From positions 1 to 30,493 of the forward strand of contig JANQQO010000106.1 in assembly GCA_028289305.1 (NCBI GenBank): DNA of 30,493 nt. Reading direction: 5' to 3'. This DNA is from Rickettsiales bacterium. Lineage in GTDB: Bacteria > Pseudomonadota > Alphaproteobacteria > Rickettsiales > JANQQO01. Positions 24,493 to 30,493 of this stretch are shown piece by piece. The notes below the pieces were generated by a model. It was given only the letters and a program-made list of their open reading frames with translations. It was not told where the DNA came from and ran no database searches. Both the position numbers and the translations under genes were made by a program. Each line of letters begins with the position of its first letter. Position 1 is the first letter of the stretch.

Positions 24493-24531
24493 GTAGTTAC
24501 AGCGCACACTTTCTTGTCCCCCTGTAACTAC
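24493..24531. repeat. Inverted repeat, 10-bp arms
   Basis: GTAGTTACAG (24493-24502) and CTGTAACTAC (24522-24531) are perfect inverted arms around a 19-base T/C-rich loop. There is no T-tract, so it does not look like a normal terminator. It lies 109 bases before the right-hand tRNA repeat. Confidence 0.55.
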
Positions 24532-24639
24532 TAGTGATCGTGGGTAATCGGAGAAAACGGCAGCTAAACGGATGGCAAAACTTTGCCGCTGAATTCCAAG
24601 AATTAAGCACTATCAATAGGTTATTTAGTTGGTTTTGAG

Positions 24640-24660
24640 TCCCGTAGAGGTCACCATTCC
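24640..24660 (+). repeat. Right copy of att-like direct repeat (tRNA-Glu 3' fragment)
   Basis: 20 of 21 bases equal 19479-19499, including CCA and the TTCC beyond the tRNA end. The T-arm similarity fades just upstream, with an indel, as expected for a fragment not under selection. The upstream acceptor, D and anticodon parts are absent. Confidence 0.7.
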
Positions 24661-24664
24661 GAGG

Positions 24665-26107
24665 CTATGTGCGGGTGGGGCTGTCGGAAGGGCGTTGGGA
24701 GCGCTCTCGCTCTATGCGCCCTCTGAAGTTTTGCTCAGCTTCTACTTCTGGGTGCACTTCTTGCATAGCCCGAGCGATAAGGCCGTTTAGATGGGTTGTC
24801 ACCAACGCGCCATGGCTCGTACTTTCGAGTAGCTGTTGCTCAAAATCATGCCTCTGCCGCGCATCTGAGGTGGGATCTCCGATGATGGTCCCCCGGCGGC
24901 CCTGTGTAGTTAATGTGTCGAAGGGCAATTTTTCATCATGAATTTCAGCTTCTCTAGATCTTCCGCTTCTCCTAATTCCAGCCCCCGCACCATCTGATGC
25001 AATATACATAAAAAACCCATTAGGAGTTCCATCGGGATAGCTGCGTAAGTTTGCCGCAGGAAAAGGCAATATCCCAGCAGCATGCGGAAACCCGTCGGTT
25101 AAGTCAAAAGGATCCGTAAGTCCCCCCTCTACAGAATCGCGGGCGGCCACAGGGATAACGCGCGCCTGAAAATCATCCTCCGGATTTTGTGGGTTTATTT
25201 GGCCAGGTCTAAACGTTTCTAAAAATGTTAAAAAGGGAAGTGGTATCTTGTTTTGATCAACCACCCCAGCTTGGAGTTGTGGTTCAACGATGAAACCAAA
25301 TTCTTCAGGAAACTCATATTGAGGAAAAAAAGGGTCAAATTGGCTTGGCTTTCTTGGCGCTTGAAAAAACATAGCCATTGAGGAGGTCTGTCCGCCGTAA
25401 ACACCGCTGCCCCCAAGATTATCACCATAGCTTACGGGACCACCATTTGAAAATGGCAATCTTTCATACCTAGAGGCGAATTTCTCTCCCAAGTTATTAT
25501 AGTTAGAATGAGCAGGGTAGTGTACCGGATTACCATCAGGATCATTCACACCATCACGCGCACCATCAATAAGAAAATCCCCCCAACTCAAGTTGGAGCC
25601 ATTTGGTGCGATGTCATGAGCGCTATAATTACCCCTACTGAGCTGCACCTCCCCAACCACGTCTTTATATACATTTGATAGGGTGGCTCTATCTGCAACG
25701 GTCTGTGATATTTTGCGAGCGGGCCTTAAAGACGGCAGTATTATAGCCACTAACCCTGCGATAATTGCAACCGTCACTAATAGTTCGATGAGGGTAAAGG
25801 CGGCTCTTTTATGGGCGCTACCCGCAATATCCTGTCCATGTTGCGTAATTTGTTTTCCTACTTTTCCTATTATCCCCCTCTGCTCTTCTAGCGTTTTTCC
25901 AGCATCTTCTAGCGCGTTACCCGTACTAACATCAACATTTCCTCCGCGCATGGCAGCCATAGCGCCTTCTATCACTTCCACCGCCTGCTCTGGTGTGTCT
26001 GGTTTACGTGCGTTGAGTATTTCTGTATTCACCGCTACTACCGGCGGGCTGGTGAGTGCCGTAGTGTACCTAAGGGGGTTAAGAGCACCTGCAAGCCGTT
26101 TTAACAT
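24665..26107 (-). CDS. Pseudopilin-like protein with long N-terminal extension
   Basis: 480 aa. A prepilin motif KRAAFTLIELLVTVAIIAGL sits at 100-119: positively charged residues, Phe and the Glu at +5 (Glu108), then a hydrophobic helix. The residue at -1 is Ala rather than the usual Gly. About 103 residues precede it, far more than the normal 5-25 residue leader. Residues 135-480 are polar, rich in Gly, Pro and Asp, with few hydrophobic runs. The start ATG overlaps the stop of the upstream gene (TAATG), which argues that the extension is really translated. I see no other in-frame start close to the motif; Met50 and Met53 are the nearest. Its stop is five bases from the right tRNA repeat. Confidence 0.72.
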   Translation of the reverse strand: MLKRLAGALNPLRYTTALTSPPVVAVNTEILNARKPDTPEQAVEVIEGAMAAMRGGNVDVSTGNALEDAGKTLEEQRGIIGKVGKQITQHGQDIAGSAHKRAAFTLIELLVTVAIIAGLVAIILPSLRPARKISQTVADRATLSNVYKDVVGEVQLSRGNYSAHDIAPNGSNLSWGDFLIDGARDGVNDPDGNPVHYPAHSNYNNLGEKFASRYERLPFSNGGPVSYGDNLGGSGVYGGQTSSMAMFFQAPRKPSQFDPFFPQYEFPEEFGFIVEPQLQAGVVDQNKIPLPFLTFLETFRPGQINPQNPEDDFQARVIPVAARDSVEGGLTDPFDLTDGFPHAAGILPFPAANLRSYPDGTPNGFFMYIASDGAGAGIRRSGRSREAEIHDEKLPFDTLTTQGRRGTIIGDPTSDARQRHDFEQQLLESTSHGALVTTHLNGLIARAMQEVHPEVEAEQNFRGRIERERSQRPSDSPTRT

Positions 26108-27696
26108 TATCCCATCCTCCGCCCTGCAGTACCGCGATCGCTGGATGCAATGCGATCCGCATGGCTATCATGGCTATGTCGAGCGCTTGCGTGTTTGGTG
26201 GATGTTTCCGGGTTTTCTGTTGGCGCTTGACCCAGCGGCTTCGTTGAGCGCCGTACATTCATCAATCGGCCTATGACGTCATCAGCATTCTTCAGCTGCT
26301 CACGGATTAGAGGCGCTGTTTCGTTGATGAGTGGATCTGAAATAGGCAATTCTTTGTCTGTTGCTTTTGATTCAAAATATTCTGCAGCGAGCATAGCGGC
26401 AAATGTGGCGCTTTCTCTTTCATAGGAGGTCATCTGCCTCCACTCCTGATAAAATCTTCCTAGTTCCCTGATGCGTTGCTCTGGATCTATTGTTGCAGAA
26501 TCTGTAGCTTTTATCTTAACATCATCTAGCCTTGCCACTTCAGCAATGGCGAGTTTAGCAGCCAGCAGATCTCCTTCTGGTATCATACGTGCAACGACCA
26601 ATCGCTCTTCACGCGGATTTTGGCTATCGCCTATAAATTCAATGCTCTCAAATGTCGCGCGAGCCGCATCGTAATTGAACCAAACCCCCACCATTCTTAG
26701 TACGGATGAGCGCTGCATAGAAGTGTCAAATTTATCAGGATCAATAGCGCCACCTCTATCCAGAACATTAAAATCTACATTATCTTCAAGCGAAGGATCA
26801 AATGCCTTTGCCCAGTCAAAGAATTCTTTACCCAGCAAATCTTGCAATACTTCATTAACTTCTCGCCCCTGTGCTTCTGCCATTTTTTCGACTGCCCAGC
26901 GTCCCGCATTCATGCGATCTCCAAATTGCGAAGCAATGGTATAAAGCGCTGTTAATGCAGCTACGTCCTGCGGTTCTTTGACAAATCGCTGAGCACGTTG
27001 CAGCATTTCGTAGATTTTTTCATCAGGTACATTTATTCCTCCCGTAGATTTTCTTACAAAATCAAGTACATCACTATACCCACTTACTTCGGTTTGCGCA
27101 CTCTCAGCAATAGCTTTTGGTTTTAGGTTGCGCCTAACAAACTCTTTTTCAATCACATCGCTTACTTCCTCATATCCAGAATAAGCGCCAAGGATTTGAT
27201 CCACTAACTTTCCGGGGTTGCTTAAGGTCGTTGTTGTGGGGTTCATTATATGTGTAGAGAAATTCTTCCCTCCCAAAACCGAGAGCGCAACGCCAAGGCC
27301 AGTGGCCAAGAACTTCATGGGTCTGCGCAACGCATTTTCAAGAGTATGCGCGAATCCTTCGCTTACACTAGCCAGACCTGCAGAACCTATTCCAGCAATA
27401 GCGCCCGCTGCTACAGCAGCGCCTAATCCACCGGTAACAAATGCTGCGATACTGCCAGCTACTACACCTATAGCAAGCCCGACTTGCGCTTTGTTAGGGA
27501 AAGGTAAAACTCCCGCTCCACCGAGTACGCCGTATAGACCGCCTGCAACCGCTGCACCCACTACCGGCCAGCCCGTTAAAACGGTGGCTGCACTCGCCAA
27601 TCCCGCAGCGCCCGTAAGCACGCCCATAATTGTACCATTAGCCACGCGCGTCAACCAGCTATCCTTTTGTTCTTCCTGCTTCTTTCTCCTGGCCAT
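26107..27696 (-). CDS. Membrane protein of unknown family with Gly/Ala-rich N-terminus
   Basis: 529 aa. A short basic start (MARRKKQEEQKDSW) is followed at about 20-145 by Gly/Ala-rich hydrophobic stretches of glycine-zipper type (for example GVLTGAAGLASAATVL, GAAVAGGLYGVLGGAG and VTGGLGAAVAAGAIAGIG), four or five possible membrane segments. Residues 150-480 look helical and soluble. The C-terminus is His/Ser-rich (KHASARHSHDSHADR). I do not recognise the family. It is the first gene of a two-gene unit with the pseudopilin-like gene. The predicted promoter with a CtrA-type box lies about 100 bases upstream. Confidence 0.68.
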   Translation of the reverse strand: MARRKKQEEQKDSWLTRVANGTIMGVLTGAAGLASAATVLTGWPVVGAAVAGGLYGVLGGAGVLPFPNKAQVGLAIGVVAGSIAAFVTGGLGAAVAAGAIAGIGSAGLASVSEGFAHTLENALRRPMKFLATGLGVALSVLGGKNFSTHIMNPTTTTLSNPGKLVDQILGAYSGYEEVSDVIEKEFVRRNLKPKAIAESAQTEVSGYSDVLDFVRKSTGGINVPDEKIYEMLQRAQRFVKEPQDVAALTALYTIASQFGDRMNAGRWAVEKMAEAQGREVNEVLQDLLGKEFFDWAKAFDPSLEDNVDFNVLDRGGAIDPDKFDTSMQRSSVLRMVGVWFNYDAARATFESIEFIGDSQNPREERLVVARMIPEGDLLAAKLAIAEVARLDDVKIKATDSATIDPEQRIRELGRFYQEWRQMTSYERESATFAAMLAAEYFESKATDKELPISDPLINETAPLIREQLKNADDVIGRLMNVRRSTKPLGQAPTENPETSTKHASARHSHDSHADRIASSDRGTAGRRMG

Positions 27697-27794
27697 ATGC
27701 TTTCATCCACTGTTAATGTTATGACAGATTGTGGCTGGCTAGGGAGGGGAATGTTAGCTAGCTAAGGTACTGTTTCATCACCTTATATGTAAGA

Positions 27795-27826
27795 AGTATA
27801 CGGCAAAAAGGTTAACAAAGTGTTAA
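27795..27826 (-). promoter_or_regulatory. CtrA-type box with -10 element
   Basis: On the minus strand TTAA-CACTTTG-TTAAC fits the CtrA consensus exactly (plus-strand half-sites 27812-27815 and 27823-27826). TATACT (27800-27795) follows 11 bases later. It points at the gene starting at 27696, with a leader of about 90 bases. The two half-sites are also GTTAAC palindromes. Confidence 0.55.
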
Positions 27827-27882
27827 CGCGCCGAAAAAAGTCATGTCTTTCCCAAAAAGTATGCATTTTTAGTAAAAAGCGG

Positions 27883-27912
27883 TTGACACAGGGCCGTTCG
27901 CTGCAGTAGAAA
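27883..27912 (+). promoter_or_regulatory. Candidate promoter of the RTX genes
   Basis: A perfect TTGACA (27883-27888), an 18-base spacer and TAGAAA (27907-27912). Transcription from about 27919 would put the Fur box just downstream of the start and leave a leader of about 145 bases. Confidence 0.45.
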
Positions 27913-27925
27913 ACGGCGTAGTGTT

Positions 27926-27940
27926 TGAGAATGATTCTCA
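27926..27940. promoter_or_regulatory. Fur box
   Basis: TGAGAATGATTCTCA is a perfect 7-1-7 palindrome matching the classical Fur core. It overlaps the expected start region of the RTX transcript, a position for iron-dependent repression. Confidence 0.7.
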
Positions 27941-27956
27941 TTTAAGAAATATCACT

Positions 27957-28028
27957 AGAGACGTGTTTACGTCAAGTCTATTAGCCCGCCAACGGCATAG
28001 TAGCTGTCCGTAGCCCGCCAGAGACGTG
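27957..28028 (+). repeat. Two pairs of short direct repeats in the RTX leader
   Basis: AGAGACGTG occurs at 27957-27965 and 28020-28028. TAGCCCGCCA occurs at 27982-27991 and 28011-28020. The inner and outer pairs lie inside the 5' leader between the Fur box and the ribosome site. Confidence 0.5.
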
Positions 28029-28063
28029 GCTTTTAATGTGTAAATCCTAAAAGGAGCAAATAT

Positions 28064-29521
28064 ATGCCTGATAACCCCAATAATCCCATCACGCTTTCTG
28101 ATGATGATAACCTATGGGAGGCGTTTCTCAACGGGCAAAGCTCCTTTAATAACCTGGTATTAGGAAATGGCGGCGAGGATACGATCGTCAGTGGCGATGC
28201 AGACGACACCGTGTTTGGTGGCGATGGTAATGATTTCATCTTTGGAGTGAATGGGAATGATAGCCTGGTCGGCGACGATGGAGATGACCTTTTAGACGGC
28301 AGCTTCGGGGACGATACACTCGTCGGTGGCGAGGGCGACGATGTGTTCGTATTTGAATTCATTAATGAATTTGGGGTGCCACTCAATTTTGGGCAAAACC
28401 ACGTGTTTGACGATGACGGTGAAATCCTCATTGCAGCAGCGCAATATGATATTCCCTCTGCCACCGTGCAGCTGGATGGCTTTACACTAACAGGCCAAGC
28501 GGAATTGGTGAAAGGCACAACCGATACCTACATACTCGATGCGGGTTTACCGAATCAGATTTATCAGTTTATTTGGGACGGAGAGAATGGCAGCAGCATG
28601 GTGATGAGCAATGTCTTGGTCGATGCTCTTGACCCTGCGATCCAAAGCGTCACGTTTCACGATTTTGTGAATGGGACCTTTGGCATTACGCTGGGCGAGC
28701 TTGATACGGGCATTGCTCTCACCAAAGCCGATGATTATTGGTTTGCTGCATTAGAGGGCCTGGAAAATGAAGCCAGCCAGGTGAATGGTCTTGAAAGCGA
28801 TGACACCATCATTGGTGGCGCGCTTGACGATACACTGAATGGCAATGACGGTGATGACAGGGTATTCGGTGCTGGGGGCAGTGATCATGTGCTAGGCGAG
28901 CTGGGCAATGACCTACTTGCTGGTGATGATGGCGAAGATACGCTGGAAGGTGGTGAGGATAATGACACGCTAAAAGGCGGCGCTGATCAAGATGTACTTG
29001 CCGGTGATGCCGGCAATGATCTCCTGATTGGGGATGACCAGCTCTATGCACCTTCGGGAATTTCTCAAAGCGCTTTCTTCCGCGGCAATAAGGATGCAAC
29101 TAATATAAAAGAAAGCGGGATTAATAACACGGCAGAGGTGCCATCGTTAGTCACGCAAGATTTGAGCCTCCCTCCAGTTCATAATCCTCAAGGGGCGTTT
29201 AACGACGTGCTTGATGGAGGCCAGGGCAATGATACGTTAAATGGGTTTTATGGTGCAGATACGCTGACTGGTGGAGAAGGTAGCGATGTATTTGTATTTA
29301 GTCATACCGCCCATTCAACCAGTTCTGCGCAGGATGTGATCAGTGATTTTACACAGGGTGTTGACGTCATCGACCTCTCTGCGCTAAACGTATCGCTGAC
29401 ATTTGAAGATTTATCTGTTGTAGCAGGAAAAAATAACGTGAGTGTATCTGCATTGAATGGATCCTTTTCGTTCGAAGTCGCAGGAGAGGTAACGCTCACA
29501 GAAAATGATTTTATATTTTAG
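28064..29521 (+). CDS. RTX calcium-binding repeat protein
   Basis: 485 aa with a good ribosome site (AAGGAG) nine bases before ATG. No Sec signal peptide, as usual for type I secretion substrates. RTX nonapeptides (GGxGxDxUx type) occur in three blocks: about 35-85 (GGDGNDFIFG, then DDLLDGSFGDDTLVGGEGDD), 245-320 and 385-415. Between block one and two is a domain of about 130 residues ending FVNGTFGITLGE. The segment DDNLWEAFLNG before block one is echoed by DDYWFAALEG before block two, an internal duplication. The end (DVISDFTQGVDVIDLSAL, then NDFIF) resembles the C-terminal secretion region of serralysin-type proteins. No enzymatic domain is evident. No secretion genes lie in the window. 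Confidence 0.88.
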   Translation: MPDNPNNPITLSDDDNLWEAFLNGQSSFNNLVLGNGGEDTIVSGDADDTVFGGDGNDFIFGVNGNDSLVGDDGDDLLDGSFGDDTLVGGEGDDVFVFEFINEFGVPLNFGQNHVFDDDGEILIAAAQYDIPSATVQLDGFTLTGQAELVKGTTDTYILDAGLPNQIYQFIWDGENGSSMVMSNVLVDALDPAIQSVTFHDFVNGTFGITLGELDTGIALTKADDYWFAALEGLENEASQVNGLESDDTIIGGALDDTLNGNDGDDRVFGAGGSDHVLGELGNDLLAGDDGEDTLEGGEDNDTLKGGADQDVLAGDAGNDLLIGDDQLYAPSGISQSAFFRGNKDATNIKESGINNTAEVPSLVTQDLSLPPVHNPQGAFNDVLDGGQGNDTLNGFYGADTLTGGEGSDVFVFSHTAHSTSSAQDVISDFTQGVDVIDLSALNVSLTFEDLSVVAGKNNVSVSALNGSFSFEVAGEVTLTENDFIF

Positions 29522-29539
29522 TATTCAGGAGGAAATACC

Positions 29540-30493
29540 ATGGCCAATATTAATGTATTAACTGACCCTAACACCTTCATTATAGACGATACGTATATCT
29601 GGGAAGCGTTTGCTGCCAGCCTTGCTGGAGAAGCAAATAACATCACAGGTACCGCGTTTAATGATATTATCGTAAGTGGTGCGCAGAACGATACCATTCG
29701 TGGTGAGGGTGGTGATGATGCATTATTTGGCTCGAGTTTAAGCGACGTTATCGAAGGCGGTTCGGGCAACGACCTCTTAGACGGAGGAAATCACGACGAT
29801 ACGCTTATTGGCGGCACGGGTAATGACACATACGTGTTTGAATTTTCCGATTTTGGTGATGATGTGATACGCGATGATGATGGCACGCTATTTGTTGCCT
29901 CTACCAGCTTTGATTCAGTAACCGGTGCTATCAGCAATAACGGGTTTGTGCTCACGGGTACGGCTGTACTCGCAGAGGGTCAAACAAATGTCTATACCTT
30001 CGACGCAGAGGGAGATACGTATCAACTCACCTGGACTGGGGATCTTTCCAATTCTAGCAGCAGCAGTGATTTGCTGATTCAAAAAGAGGGTAATCCTTCT
30101 TTTCTCCTGGATGTTACTATTGAAAACTTTGTGAATGGGACCTTTGGCATTAGGCTAAGCGATGGTGCAGAATCAACACCCGCGCCGGCGCCTACTCCTT
30201 CGCCAAGCACAACACCTGAGCAGCCAAGCCAGGGGCCAGATAATGTGGTTGTGAACGGGTCAAACGATTCTGAATCGCTCAGCGGTGATGCAGGGAACGA
30301 TACACTCTCTGGCAATGGCGGTGCGGATGTGCTGTTTGGAAGAGCAGGGAATGATAGCATTAATGGTGGTGGTGACGCCGACATGATCAATGGCAACCTG
30401 GGTAATGATAGTGTGTATGGCGGCCAAGGCTCTGACACAGTACAAGGTGGAAAGGATAACGATTTTGTTATCGGCAACCAAGGCAATGATACG
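29540..30493 (+). CDS. Second RTX repeat protein (runs off the right edge)
   Basis: Starts at ATG 29540 after AGGAGG, 18 bases past the previous stop, and stays open for 318 codons to the edge. It repeats the plan of the first RTX protein: DDTYIWEAFAASLAG, one RTX block (about 50-95, for example GGSGNDLLDGG), DTYVFEF, a domain ending ENFVNGTFGIRLSDG, then a Pro/Thr/Ser linker (about 213-235) and a new RTX block (GNDTLSGNGGADVLFG onward). A 25-base stretch encoding FVNGTFGI is identical at DNA level in both genes (from 28669 and from 30129 approximately). A recent duplication or ongoing exchange is likely. Full length and C-terminus are unknown. Confidence 0.85.
   Translation, partial: MANINVLTDPNTFIIDDTYIWEAFAASLAGEANNITGTAFNDIIVSGAQNDTIRGEGGDDALFGSSLSDVIEGGSGNDLLDGGNHDDTLIGGTGNDTYVFEFSDFGDDVIRDDDGTLFVASTSFDSVTGAISNNGFVLTGTAVLAEGQTNVYTFDAEGDTYQLTWTGDLSNSSSSSDLLIQKEGNPSFLLDVTIENFVNGTFGIRLSDGAESTPAPAPTPSPSTTPEQPSQGPDNVVVNGSNDSESLSGDAGNDTLSGNGGADVLFGRAGNDSINGGGDADMINGNLGNDSVYGGQGSDTVQGGKDNDFVIGNQGNDT

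Larger units (their letters stand above)
27697..28063. other. Divergent regulatory region between the pseudopilin unit and the RTX genes
   Basis: 367 bases without a gene. From left to right it holds the leader of the minus-strand unit, a -10 and CtrA-type box (27795-27826), a TTGACA promoter (27883-27912), a Fur box (27926-27940), two pairs of short direct repeats (27957-28028) and the ribosome site of the first RTX gene. Confidence 0.7.

Noticed and set aside
28033..28518. Minus-strand frames opposite the RTX genes (also 28809-29099, 29518-29769, 30079-30486)
   Set aside because: The repetitive Gly-Asp codons of RTX repeats leave the antisense strand open; the products are low-complexity shadows.
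1..30493. CRISPR arrays, transposases, integrases
   Set aside because: No regularly spaced repeats and no such protein motifs were found in the window.

Overview
The window comes from an alphaproteobacterium of moderate GC content. The evidence is a circularly permuted two-piece tmRNA gene directly followed by an SspB of the alphaproteobacterial type, the ubiE-ubiB-coaBC-dut cluster close to mutM, and two upstream regions with CtrA-type boxes (TTAA-N7-TTAAC). I cannot place it below class level.

Layout. 1-449 holds the start of an unknown protein on the minus strand, and 603-2675 (minus) a Slt-type lytic transglycosylase. 2829-8453 (plus) holds dapA, smpB, a TMEM43/LUMA-like membrane protein with a tail of about 500 residues rich in Pro, Glu and Ala, and a polytopic membrane protein ending in an isoprenylcysteine/phospholipid methyltransferase-like domain. 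thyX (minus) faces this block. 9517-10363 is the permuted tmRNA plus sspB. 10391-12230 (minus) holds a lipoprotein, mutM and an unknown Cys-containing small protein. 12541-19286 is a dense plus-strand run: ubiE, ubiB, coaBC, dut, an Rrf2 regulator, cysK, a MoeB/ThiF-type E1-like enzyme and an EF-hand protein. It is followed by tRNA-Glu(TTC).

From tRNA-Glu onward the window looks accessory. The last 21 bp of the tRNA 3' region recur with one mismatch at 24640-24660, as expected for attL/attR of an island. The 5.1 kb between them hold a phage-like Cys-rich protein, AlkB, a DUF5681-like small protein, SelO and a COG0523 (CobW/ZNG1-type) GTPase, but no integrase. A Zur-like palindrome lies between the divergent selO and GTPase genes. 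Next to the right-hand repeat is a minus-strand two-gene unit: a Gly/Ala-rich membrane protein of unknown family and, overlapping it by one base, a pseudopilin-like protein whose pilin motif begins about 100 residues in. Its promoter region has the same CtrA-box/-10 geometry as that of the gene at 449. The window ends with two tandem paralogous RTX (calcium-binding repeat) genes behind a near-perfect Fur box; the second runs off the edge.

How parts fit together: tmRNA, SmpB and SspB are the core of trans-translation and delivery of tagged proteins to ClpXP. dapA and slt serve the cell wall, ubiE/ubiB quinone synthesis, coaBC coenzyme A synthesis, thyX and dut dTMP supply, mutM and alkB DNA repair, and Rrf2-cysK-moeB cysteine and sulfur metabolism. 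Metal-responsive control is suggested twice (Zur and Fur boxes). The least explained parts are the TMEM43-like pair, the pseudopilin pair and the tandem RTX modules.
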